A stretch of 64,000 nucleotides of DNA from Pseudarthrobacter cellobiosi (lineage in GTDB: Bacteria; Actinomycetota; Actinomycetes; Actinomycetales; Micrococcaceae). A model generated the notes under the pieces. That model was not told the DNA's origin, searched no databases, and saw nothing but the letters and a program-made list of their open reading frames with translations. Positions within the stretch are counted from its first letter, which is position 1. Every line of letters starts with the position of its first letter. Below, piece by piece: positions 37,877 through 46,742 of this stretch. Made by a program: the position numbers and the translations under genes. Where the stretch lies: positions 1 through 64,000 of the forward strand of contig NZ_JAMXBJ010000040.1 of assembly GCF_023913755.1 (NCBI RefSeq). Direction: 5' to 3'.

Positions 37877-39013
37877 ATGACCACCGAAGTCTTCACGCCC
37901 AGCCTGATCCCCACACTCCCGGGCCAGGCCTACGTCAGCGACGAGATCTTCCGCGCCGAGCAGGAGCGGATCTTCGAGCAGATGTGGTTCTGCGCCATCC
38001 GCTCGGCCGACCTGGACAAGCCCGGCGCCTGGCGGACAGTCCAGATCGGGCGGGAGAGCGTGCTGATCAGCCGCACCCGCAAGGGCGGCATCCGCGCCTT
38101 CTACAACGTGTGCCGGCACCGCGGCGTCAAGCTGTGCATGGAGGAGCAAGGCGAAGCTGCGCGCTCCTTCCAGTGCCCCTACCACGCCTGGACCTACGAC
38201 TTTGAAGGCAAGCTCATTGCGGCTCCCAACCTGACCAAGATGCCGGACATCGACCGGGACGAGTACGGTCTCGTGAAGGTCCACATCCGCGAGTACCTCG
38301 GGTATGTGTGGGTCTGCCTTGCCGACGAGCCGCCGTCGTTCGAAGCGGATGTCATGGGCGCCATCGAGGAACGGCTCGGGGACCTGCGGGCGGTGGAGGA
38401 CTATGACATCGCCAATCTGAGCCTGGGCCGCCGCATTAAGTACGACGTCAAGGCCAACTGGAAGCTCATCATCGAGAACTTCATGGAGTGCTACCACTGC
38501 GCCACCATCCACCCCGAACTCACGGAGGTGCTGCCTGAATTTGCTGACGGCCTGGCCGCCCAGTACTTCGTGGGCCACGGCGCCGAATTTGGCGAGGACA
38601 TCAAGGGCTTCACCATCGACGGCTCCGAAGGTCTGGACCGGATTCCGGGCGTAGGGGAGGACCAGGACCGCCGCTACTACGCGGTAACCATCAAGCCGAC
38701 GGTCTTCGTAAACCTGGTTCCGGACCACGTGATCATCCACCGCATGTTTCCCATGGCCGCTGACCACACCATCGTTGAATGCGACTGGCTGTACCTTCCC
38801 AGCGTTGTGGAAAGCGGCAAGGATGTCAGCGCCTCGGTGGAACTTTTCCACCGAGTCAACGAGCAGGATTTCGACGCCTGCGAGCGCTGCCAGCCAGCCA
38901 TGGGCTCAAAGGTCTATGCCAAGGGTGGCGTGCTGGTCCCGAGCGAGCACCACATCGGCGCGTTCCACGACTGGGTACAGCAGAAGGTGGGGGACGTCAC
39001 GCCCGGCCGTTAG
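37877..39013 (+). CDS. Rieske oxygenase, glycine betaine monooxygenase type
   Basis: A 378-residue ring-hydroxylating-type oxygenase alpha subunit. The Rieske cluster ligands are Cys79/His81 (CRH) and Cys100/His103 (CPYH); the mononuclear iron histidines are His207 and His212 (NFMECYHCATIHPEL), and an Asp lies near DFDACERC. It resembles GbcA-like betaine demethylases, which turn glycine betaine into dimethylglycine and formaldehyde. GAGGAG lies 6 nt ahead of the ATG. Next to dimethylglycine oxidase and choline oxidation genes, that role is very likely. The released formaldehyde would feed the mscR and hxl routes. Confidence 0.88.
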   Translation: MTTEVFTPSLIPTLPGQAYVSDEIFRAEQERIFEQMWFCAIRSADLDKPGAWRTVQIGRESVLISRTRKGGIRAFYNVCRHRGVKLCMEEQGEAARSFQCPYHAWTYDFEGKLIAAPNLTKMPDIDRDEYGLVKVHIREYLGYVWVCLADEPPSFEADVMGAIEERLGDLRAVEDYDIANLSLGRRIKYDVKANWKLIIENFMECYHCATIHPELTEVLPEFADGLAAQYFVGHGAEFGEDIKGFTIDGSEGLDRIPGVGEDQDRRYYAVTIKPTVFVNLVPDHVIIHRMFPMAADHTIVECDWLYLPSVVESGKDVSASVELFHRVNEQDFDACERCQPAMGSKVYAKGGVLVPSEHHIGAFHDWVQQKVGDVTPGR

Positions 39014-39024
39014 GCCCTGTTTCC

Positions 39025-39073
39025 ACTGATGGAGCCCGCCGAAACCCTGGTTTCGACGGGCTCCATCAGTTTT
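39025..39073. terminator. Bidirectional terminator between oxygenase and IclR genes
   Basis: ACTGATGGAGCCCG (39025-39038) and CGGGCTCCATCAGT (39057-39070) form a 14-bp perfect stem, with an inner GAAACC/GGTTTC pairing. TTTT follows at its right end, and the IclR stop is at its edge. It serves two convergent genes. Confidence 0.85.
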
Positions 39074-39881
39074 ACCGCCGGGAGTAGCCCATCTTTGCGC
39101 TGATCTGCAGTCCGGCCTGTCTCAGCCCCTCAAGGAGTCCCGGCGCCGTTTCCGGGTCAAAGCGGAAGGCCGGGCCGGAGATGCTGACCGCACCGATGAC
39201 CGCACCCAAATGGTTGTACACGGGCACGGCCATCGAGTTGAGCCCTATCTCAAACTCCTCCCGCACCACCCCGTAGCCGTCGCGGGCGACGTCGAGCAGT
39301 TGGGTTTCGAGCTTGTGCCGGTTGGTGATGGTCCGCGGGGTCCGGGCCGACAGCCCGGTCTCCTTCAGGACGCGGTCCCGGTCGTCCGCGGACAAGGCCG
39401 CCAGCAGGACTTTCCCGCTCGAGGTCGCGTGGAGCGGCGTCAGGCTGCCCACCCAGTCATAGGTGGCCAGCGTTGACGGGCCCATGGCCTGGTCCACGTT
39501 GACGGCGTAGTTGGAGCGCAGGACGGCGAGGTTCACCGTCTCCTTGAATTCCTCCGCCAGGCTCTCCAGCACGGGCCGGGCCTCGCGGACCAGGCTGAGC
39601 CGCCCGGGGATGGAGCTTGCCAGCCTCAGGATGCCAAAGCCCAGCTGGTACTTTCCGCGCTCGCTGTTCTGGTGGACCATTTCCCTGCTCACCAGCGAAC
39701 CAAGCAGCCGGGATACGGTGGACTTGTGGATCCCCATCTCCTCGGCGATGTCGCTCACGCCGGCATGGCCGTCCCGCGCCAGGATCTCCAGGACCGCCAG
39801 GGCCCGGTCCACTGACTGGACGCCGCCGTGCTGGCCGGTTTCCGCATCGACGTCGGGTTCGCGGTCATTGTCTGAAGCCAT
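39072..39881 (-). CDS. IclR-family regulator near the betaine demethylase genes
   Basis: A 269-residue protein. The winged helix is at about 25-80 (VSDIAEEMGIHKSTVSRLLGSLV) and the effector domain runs to about 260 (DRVLKETGLSARTPRTITN, LNSMAVPVYNHLGAVIGAVSISGPA). The start used is ATG 39881; a TTG at 39896 is an alternative. Gene position next to the betaine demethylase and the presence of TTGCGTCATACGCAA upstream of those genes make it the best candidate for their regulator. IclR proteins often bind such palindromes. Confidence 0.88.
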   Translation of the reverse strand: MASDNDREPDVDAETGQHGGVQSVDRALAVLEILARDGHAGVSDIAEEMGIHKSTVSRLLGSLVSREMVHQNSERGKYQLGFGILRLASSIPGRLSLVREARPVLESLAEEFKETVNLAVLRSNYAVNVDQAMGPSTLATYDWVGSLTPLHATSSGKVLLAALSADDRDRVLKETGLSARTPRTITNRHKLETQLLDVARDGYGVVREEFEIGLNSMAVPVYNHLGAVIGAVSISGPAFRFDPETAPGLLEGLRQAGLQISAKMGYSRR

Positions 39882-40017
39882 GATCCATACTCTCAAGTAG
39901 TGTGCGGCCTGCTTACCCGCCGCGAGGCCGCCTGTAGCGTCCTCTCGGTTAGTTCCACGCTTTCGATCCTATGTCGCCAGACGCGCCGGAGCCGGTATTT
40001 CGTTACGCGGCCGGACG

Positions 40018-41292
40018 TCAGCGCAGGCCGTTGCTGTGGGCCATCGCGATCGCTTCGGTGCGGGACGAGGCGCCAACCTTCCGGTAGATGTTGCGGAGGT
40101 GGAACTTCACGGTGTTCTCGCTGATGTGCAGGTGCGCTGCGATGGCCCGGTTGCGCTGGCCGGCGGCCAGCAGTTGGAGGACCTCCAGTTCGCGCTCCCC
40201 CAGCTTCCAGTCGGAGACGTCGGCCAGCGGCCGGGTAGGCGGGTCGAGCGGGAGGGAAACAGCGACGTCGGCACCCCAGCCGGGCATCACATCCACCGAC
40301 ATGCTGCCGTCCAGGGCTTCGACGCGCTGGGCGAGCCGGGCCATGGCGGGTGCCGTCGCGGACAGTTCGCCGGCACCGTCGTCGCGGACGTTGACCAGGA
40401 GGTTCTCGCCGTCGCAATCCCACTGCGTGCGGATCCGGCGGACTCCCGCCTGGTCCACCATGGCCAGGACCAAGCCGCGGACAATTGCCCGGGCCGCGTG
40501 GGCCACTTCGCCGGGCAGTGCGCGGCCGTTGACCGGCGGTTCGATGAACTGGACGTCGATCCCGCTGAAGTTCATGAGCGGTTTCAGGTCCTCGCGGAGG
40601 CGCTGGAAAGCGGTGGCAACAGGCTCCTCCACGAGTTCGGTGGTGCGGTCGCTGAGCGTGCGGAGCCCTACGAGTGCCTTGGCGGCGACGTCGGTGGCGG
40701 ACTTCCGCGCCGCGTCATCGCTCAGCGCCGGCGACCTCAGCGCGGCGAGCAAGGTTTCGAGGGTGGTGGAGTGGCGGTCCACCAGTTCGGCGGTCACCCT
40801 CACGCGTTCGGCCGAGGCCGCGCGGGATTCAATGAGGTACGACGGCGGCGCATCAGCCACCTTTTCCCGGATCCGTCCAGCGGCCAGCGTCCAGAGATAG
40901 CGGAGTATGCGCTCTGCCTCCTCACTGTCAGCGGCGTCCGGCAGGAGCTGCGGATCGGCGATGACCAGCAGCGCGTTGCTGGGTGAGGACAGGGCCAAGA
41001 CCGGGCGTGGCTCGCCGCCGAGCGTTGCTTCTCCGCGCCAGGCGCCGTCGCGGTTGTCATCCGCCATTGACGCCCGGAGGTGGTCCAGTTCAGCGATGGA
41101 CACCCTGCTGATGATGGACTCGTCGCCCGCCTTCTTCTGGGGCCTTCCCGTGCAGTCCTCGGTGAAGATGACCAGCGCGGTGCTGCCCACGTAAGGCAGG
41201 GTGGCCTCCCGCAGCCGCTGCGCGATGGTGGCCAGCGGGGAGGTCGTCAGGGCGGCGATGGCTTCAAGCAAGCCTGTACTGGGCGTTTCCAC
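40018..41292 (-). CDS. Hybrid regulator: HATPase-like domain with a LuxR DNA-binding end
   Basis: A 424-residue protein. Residues 1-150 look like a GAF-like sensor; 150-240 are helical, as in kinase dimerisation regions; about 240-345 resemble a HATPase of the NarX/DegS type (HAARAIVRGLVLAMVD, then LLVNVRDDGAGELS); 365-424 are a LuxR helix-turn-helix (LGERELEVLQLLAAGQRNRA then ISENTVKFHLRNIYRKVGAS). A typical phosphoacceptor His and receiver domain are not visible. It may work as a one-component regulator. It is divergent from hxlB, with a palindrome in the shared region, so it probably controls formaldehyde fixation. Confidence 0.8.
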   Translation of the reverse strand: METPSTGLLEAIAALTTSPLATIAQRLREATLPYVGSTALVIFTEDCTGRPQKKAGDESIISRVSIAELDHLRASMADDNRDGAWRGEATLGGEPRPVLALSSPSNALLVIADPQLLPDAADSEEAERILRYLWTLAAGRIREKVADAPPSYLIESRAASAERVRVTAELVDRHSTTLETLLAALRSPALSDDAARKSATDVAAKALVGLRTLSDRTTELVEEPVATAFQRLREDLKPLMNFSGIDVQFIEPPVNGRALPGEVAHAARAIVRGLVLAMVDQAGVRRIRTQWDCDGENLLVNVRDDGAGELSATAPAMARLAQRVEALDGSMSVDVMPGWGADVAVSLPLDPPTRPLADVSDWKLGERELEVLQLLAAGQRNRAIAAHLHISENTVKFHLRNIYRKVGASSRTEAIAMAHSNGLR

Positions 41293-41359
41293 CTGCCCAG
41301 TTTACGGGGGTTGCCCGCTCTTACTACCCGTTTGGGCAGGCAAGACCGTCCAATCATGG

Positions 41360-41377
41360 CGTTGGACCGGTCCAACG
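41360..41377. promoter_or_regulatory. Palindromic candidate operator of the hxlBA promoter
   Basis: CGTTGGACCGGTCCAACG is a perfect 18-bp palindrome 51 bp upstream of the hxlB start. A nearby extra half, CGTCCAA, occurs at about 41348-41354. It is a good candidate site for the adjacent LuxR-type regulator or another activator. Confidence 0.6.
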
Positions 41378-41427
41378 GACGGGTCAGGATGAATGAGTCA
41401 CAACATTCGTCAAGGAGGTACACGCCT

Positions 41428-42030
41428 ATGAGCGTCATCGCAGACACCGATCCAGCAGCCCTGACCGGTACGTCCCGAGCCTTTGACTGCAACCGCGTTT
41501 TGGTCCAGGACGAGATCAACGCGGTGTTCCAGCGCGTTGATCCGGCACAGGTCGCAGCCCTCGTGACCGAGCTCAGGCTGGCCGACAGGATCTTCGTGAC
41601 CGGCGCCGGCCGCAGCGGCCTCGTCCTTAAGATGGCGGCGATGCGGCTCATGCACCTCGGGCTGACGGTCCACGTCGTCGGCGAGACCACGGCGCCCGCC
41701 ATCCGCGCAGGTGACCTGCTGCTCGCAGCCTCCGGCTCCGGCACCACCGCGGGTGTAGTCAAGGCTGCGGAAACCGCCGCTGCCCAAGGCGCCCGTGTGG
41801 CCGCCTACACCACCAGCTCCGGTTCCCCGCTCGCGGCCGTAGCTGCCGCCGTCGTACTTATCCCGGCGGCCCACAAGACGGACCACGGCTCGGCGGTGTC
41901 ACGGCAGTATTCGGGCAGCCTCTTCGAGCAGGTGCTGTTCACCACCACCGAAGCGGTGTTCCAAAGCCTCTGGGACGAGGATGCGGCGTCGGCGGAGGAC
42001 CTCTGGCAGCGCCACGCGAATCTCGAATAA
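41428..42030 (+). CDS. hxlB: 6-phospho-3-hexuloisomerase
   Basis: A 200-residue SIS-domain isomerase that converts 3-hexulose 6-phosphate to fructose 6-phosphate, the second step of the ribulose monophosphate route for formaldehyde. The SIS motif RIFVTGAGRSGLVLKMAAMRLMHLG is at about 50-75, followed by LLAASGSGTTAGVVKAAETA. The family's C-terminal part has DHGSAVSRQYSGSLFEQ. AAGGAGG lies 9 nt upstream of the ATG. It precedes hxlA by 62 bp in the same direction. Confidence 0.92.
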   Translation: MSVIADTDPAALTGTSRAFDCNRVLVQDEINAVFQRVDPAQVAALVTELRLADRIFVTGAGRSGLVLKMAAMRLMHLGLTVHVVGETTAPAIRAGDLLLAASGSGTTAGVVKAAETAAAQGARVAAYTTSSGSPLAAVAAAVVLIPAAHKTDHGSAVSRQYSGSLFEQVLFTTTEAVFQSLWDEDAASAEDLWQRHANLE

Positions 42031-42092
42031 GCGGCGAATCGACCACCATCCCATCACCACCGAAACCACCCCAACCCGAAAGAAGAGCACAC

Positions 42093-42716
42093 GTGAAACT
42101 GCAAGTAGCCATGGATGTCCTGACCGTCGAAGCCGCCCTCGAACTGGCGGGCAAAGTCGCCGAATACGTTGACATCATCGAACTAGGAACGCCGCTGGTG
42201 AAAAACGCCGGCCTGTCCGCAGTGACCGCCGTCAAGGCGGCCCACCCGGACAAGATCGTGTTTGCAGACCTGAAGACCATGGACGCCGGCGAACTGGAAG
42301 CCGAGATCGCCTTCAGCGCCGGCGCGGACCTGGTGTCCGTCCTCGGCGGCGCCGACGACTCCACCATCGCCGGCGCGGTCAAGGCCGCGAAGGCCCACAA
42401 CAAGGGCATCGTGGTGGACCTGATCGGCGTGGCGGACAAAGTGACCCGCGCCAAGGAGGCACGCGCCCTGGGAGCCAAGTTCGTCGAGTTCCATGCCGGC
42501 CTGGACGAGCAGGCCAAACCGGGCTACAACCTGAACGTGCTGCTCAGCGCCGGGGAGGAAGCGCGGGTGCCGTTCTCTGTTGCTGGCGGAGTGAACATCT
42601 CCACCATTGAAGCCGTGCAGCGCGCCGGCGCGGATGTGGCCGTCGTCGGCGGCTCCATCTACAGCGCCGACGATCCCGCCCTCGCGGCCAAGGAGCTGCG
42701 GGCCGCAATCATCTGA
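42093..42716 (+). CDS. hxlA: 3-hexulose-6-phosphate synthase
   Basis: A 207-residue enzyme that fixes formaldehyde to ribulose 5-phosphate. It has the orotidine-decarboxylase-like fold with KLQVAMDVLTVEAAL at the start, IIELGTPLVKNAGLSAV, IVFADLKTMDAGELEAEIAF (the Asp-x-Lys-x-x-Asp core) and HAGLDEQA. The start is GTG 42093 with AGAAGAG upstream. With hxlB it forms a formaldehyde sink that returns carbon to sugar phosphates, matching the methyl group oxidation in nearby operons. Confidence 0.93.
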   Translation: MKLQVAMDVLTVEAALELAGKVAEYVDIIELGTPLVKNAGLSAVTAVKAAHPDKIVFADLKTMDAGELEAEIAFSAGADLVSVLGGADDSTIAGAVKAAKAHNKGIVVDLIGVADKVTRAKEARALGAKFVEFHAGLDEQAKPGYNLNVLLSAGEEARVPFSVAGGVNISTIEAVQRAGADVAVVGGSIYSADDPALAAKELRAAII

Positions 42717-42728
42717 TTGGCTGCCGGT

Positions 42729-42761
42729 GGTTGAGCCTGCCGGGTTTCGACAAGCTCAACC
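42729..42761 (+). terminator. Hairpin after hxlA
   Basis: GGTTGAGCCTG (42729-42739) pairs with CAAGCTCAACC (42751-42761), apart from a one-base offset near the loop. This kind of GGTTGAGC/GCTCAACC hairpin is frequent between genes in this group. No long T-run follows. Confidence 0.55.
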
Positions 42762-42774
42762 GCCGACCTTTCCG

Positions 42775-42871
42775 GACGCTCTCTCACTTCCTGCAGCAAT
42801 TTACGAAACGCTCTCTCACGCGCGTGAGAGAGCGTTTCGGTTTTAGATGTAGAAAGTGAGAGAGCGTTCGG
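42775..42871. repeat. Cluster B of the CTCTCTCAC repeat family, with a long perfect palindrome
   Basis: Three units: GACGCTCTCTCACTTCCTGC from 42775, a head-to-head pair forming a 36-bp perfect palindrome at 42804-42839, and a reverse unit AAAGTGAGAGAGCGTTCGG at 42853-42871. The palindrome is followed by GGTTTTAG, so it could also end transcription from hxlA. The cluster lies between convergent hxlA and the GntR gene. Confidence 0.85.
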
Positions 42872-42880
42872 GGGTTCGGC

Positions 42881-43552
42881 TTAGAGAACCTTGCGGATGG
42901 TTTCCTCAAAGCTGGTGACGTGGTGCAGGGCCAGCTCGCCGGCCTTGTCGGCGTCCCCCGCGGCCACCGCCTTGAGCAACTCCACGTGCTCGGTGATGTG
43001 GCCGCTGACCGAGGGAACCTTGTCCAGGACCAGGCACCAGATGCGCGTGGCCAGGTTGTCGTAGCGGATCAGAGTGTCTTCCAGGTGCGGGTTGGCGGCC
43101 GCCTTGTAGATCAGCCGGTGCACGGTCAGGTCGTAGCGCATAAGGTCGCGGGACTCCCCCGCGCTGGGATCCAGGTCCGCGATGGCATCGGCCACCTGCA
43201 GTAGTTCACGGCGCATGGACTCGCTTGCCCTCTTGGCGGCCCGGCGCGCAGCCAGCGGCTCCAGCAGCTCCCGGATCTCCGAGACATCGGCGAGCTCCGT
43301 GAAGTCCACATTGGTGGCAAAGGTCCCCCGGCGAGGATAGGAAACCACCAAATGGTCCACCTCAAGCCGCTTGATCGCCTCGCGCACGGGCGTGCGGCCG
43401 AAACCTAGCTCTGCCGCCAGCTGCCCGTCATTAATGGGTTCACCGGGCCGGATCTCCAGCATGATCAGTTTGTCGCGCAGCTGCCGGTAGGCGGCCTCCG
43501 CCTGGGACGGCGCTTCAGCCTCGGCGAGAGGCATTACAGGAAGTGCATTCAA
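42881..43552 (-). CDS. GntR-family regulator of the glyA-sox operon
   Basis: A 223-residue protein. The winged helix lies at about 25-80 (PINDGQLAAELGFGRTPVREAIKRL), followed by an FCD domain (about 90-215) with DLTVHRLIYKAAANPHLEDTL and ITEHVELLKAVAAGDADKA, whose Asp/His residues form the usual metal site. The start is TTG 43552; an ATG at 43534 is an alternative. It is divergent from glyA, and the gap holds a 14-bp palindrome between a -35 and -10 box, so it is the probable repressor of glycine/sarcosine use. Confidence 0.87.
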   Translation of the reverse strand: MNALPVMPLAEAEAPSQAEAAYRQLRDKLIMLEIRPGEPINDGQLAAELGFGRTPVREAIKRLEVDHLVVSYPRRGTFATNVDFTELADVSEIRELLEPLAARRAAKRASESMRRELLQVADAIADLDPSAGESRDLMRYDLTVHRLIYKAAANPHLEDTLIRYDNLATRIWCLVLDKVPSVSGHITEHVELLKAVAAGDADKAGELALHHVTSFEETIRKVL

Positions 43553-43653
43553 GGCGCCGCTCCGTTCTTCGCTACTGAGTCTCCGACTTCAAACGGAAGC
43601 TTCGTGCCACTTTGCTTCCAGCTATTGACTCTCGTGTGACCTCAACCATACCA

Positions 43654-43682
43654 TTGACCTCACACTGATATATCAGTCATAA
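43654..43682 (+). promoter_or_regulatory. glyA promoter with embedded palindromic operator
   Basis: TTGACC (43654-43659) and TCATAA (43677-43682) are 17 bp apart. Between them sits ACTGATATATCAGT (43664-43677), a perfect 14-bp palindrome typical of GntR (FCD) operators. A bound regulator would block the promoter. Confidence 0.65.
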
Positions 43683-43709
43683 CAACAGTGGTATTTCAAA
43701 GGAGCATCC

Positions 43710-45064
<1,355 letters not shown>

Positions 45065-45068
<4 letters not shown>

Positions 45069-46285
45069 GCAGCCACCAGCTCCCGGAACACCCGGAATTC
45101 CTTTGGCGCAACCCTGACCCCAAGAAAAGCTACGACGCCGTGATTGTTGGCGGCGGCGGGCACGGGCTGGCTACCGCCTACTTCCTGGCCAAGAACCATG
45201 GGATGACCAACATCGCCGTCCTGGAAAAGGGTTGGCTGGCCGGCGGCAACATGGCCCGGAACACCACCATCATCCGTTCCAACTATCTCTGGGACGAGAG
45301 TGCGGCCATCTACGAGCACGCCCTCAAGCTCTGGGAGATCCTGCCGGAGGAGCTCGAGTACGACTTCCTGTTCAGCCAGCGCGGCGTCATGAACCTCGCC
45401 CATACCCTCGGTGACGTCCGCGAGAGCATGCGGCGCGTCGGAGCGAACAAGCTCAACGGTGTGGACGCGGAATGGCTGGACCCGCAGCAGGTCAAGGAAC
45501 TCTGCCCCATCCTGAACATCAATGACAACATCCGCTACCCCGTCATGGGTGCCACTTACCAGCCGCGGGCCGGCATCGCCAAGCACGACCACGTGGCCTG
45601 GGCCTTCGCCCGCAAATGCGACGAACTCGGCGTGGACATCATCCAGAACTGTGAAGTCACCGGCTTCGTCAAAGACGGCAACCGTGTCACCGGCGTCAAG
45701 ACCAACCGCGGCACCATCAACACCGAAAAGGTGGGCCTCTGCGCCGCCGGGCACAGCTCCGTCCTGGCGGAAATGGCCGGCTTCCGGCTCCCCATCCAGT
45801 CCCACCCGCTCCAGGCACTGGTCTCCGAACTGCACGAACCGGTCCACCCCACCGTGGTCATGTCCAACCACGTGCACGTCTACGTTTCGCAGGCCCACAA
45901 GGGTGAACTGGTGATGGGCGCCGGCGTGGACTCCTACAACGGCTACGGCCAGCGCGGCTCCTTCCACGTCATCGAGCACCAGATGGCTGCCGCCGTCGAA
46001 CTTTTCCCCATCTTTGCCCGGGCGCACGTGCTCCGGACCTGGGGCGGCATCGTGGACACCACGCTGGACGCCTCGCCCATCGTGGGCAACACGCCGGTGG
46101 AGAACATGTTCGTGAACTGTGGCTGGGGAACCGGCGGCTTCAAGGGCACCCCCGCCGCCGGCCTGACCTTCGCCCACAACATCGCCACGGGCACGCCGCA
46201 CGAGCTGAACAAGCCGTTTGCGCTGGAACGCTTCGAAACCGGTGCCCTGATCGACGAACACGGCGCTGCCGCCGTCGCCCACTAG
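45065..46285 (+). CDS. soxB: Sarcosine oxidase beta subunit
   Basis: A 406-residue flavin subunit of heterotetrameric sarcosine oxidase, which oxidatively demethylates sarcosine to glycine. The FAD motif is [18 protein letters not shown]; His174 in [11 protein letters not shown] is the likely site of covalent FMN, by comparison with the Corynebacterium enzyme. [20 protein letters not shown] and [15 protein letters not shown] lie near the C-terminus. The start is GTG 45065 within the glyA stop. Length equals the family norm. Confidence 0.94.
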
Positions 46286-46322
46286 CCGCCAGCGATCACT
46301 GCACTTTAGAAAGAAGACGCAC

Positions 46323-46742
46323 ATGCTGCTCATCTCCTGCCCCAACTGCGGCTCGCGCGACGAGACCGAATTCCACTACGGCGGCCAGGCCCACGTGGCC
46401 TACCCCGAAAACCCCACCGAGCTGAACGACCGCGAATGGGCCCAGTTCCTGTTCTACCGTGAAAACACCAAAGGCATTTTTGCCGAGCGCTGGCTCCACA
46501 GCACCGGCTGCCGCCAGTGGTTCAACATGCTCCGCGACACCGTCACCTACGACATCCAGGCCGTCTACCCGATGGGCACGCCGCGGCCTGACGTGACGGT
46601 CAAGGCGGCCCCGGAATCGGGCACGGCAAGCCTCGCCGCGGACAGCACCACCACCGGCACCGCCGCGCCCAGTATTTCTGCTACCAGCATCGCTCCGGCT
46701 TCAACAGCCAGCACCACCGCCCCGGAAGGAGCAACCAAGTGA
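46323..46742 (+). CDS. soxD: Sarcosine oxidase delta subunit, with long low-complexity tail
   Basis: A 139-residue zinc-binding subunit. Cys6, Cys9, His59 and Cys63 (CPNC and HSTGC) form the zinc site known for this subunit. The usual protein has about 100 residues; here a further 40 or so, made almost only of Ala, Thr, Ser, Gly and Pro, follow residue 98. This tail may be disordered. The stop overlaps the soxA GTG. Its role is structural support of the alpha-beta pair. Confidence 0.92.
   Translation: MLLISCPNCGSRDETEFHYGGQAHVAYPENPTELNDREWAQFLFYRENTKGIFAERWLHSTGCRQWFNMLRDTVTYDIQAVYPMGTPRPDVTVKAAPESGTASLAADSTTTGTAAPSISATSIAPASTASTTAPEGATK

Noticed and set aside
43553..43709. Possible glycine riboswitch ahead of glyA
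   Set aside because: The gap is only 157 bp, is filled by a promoter and a protein-type palindrome, and shows no paired aptamer folds.
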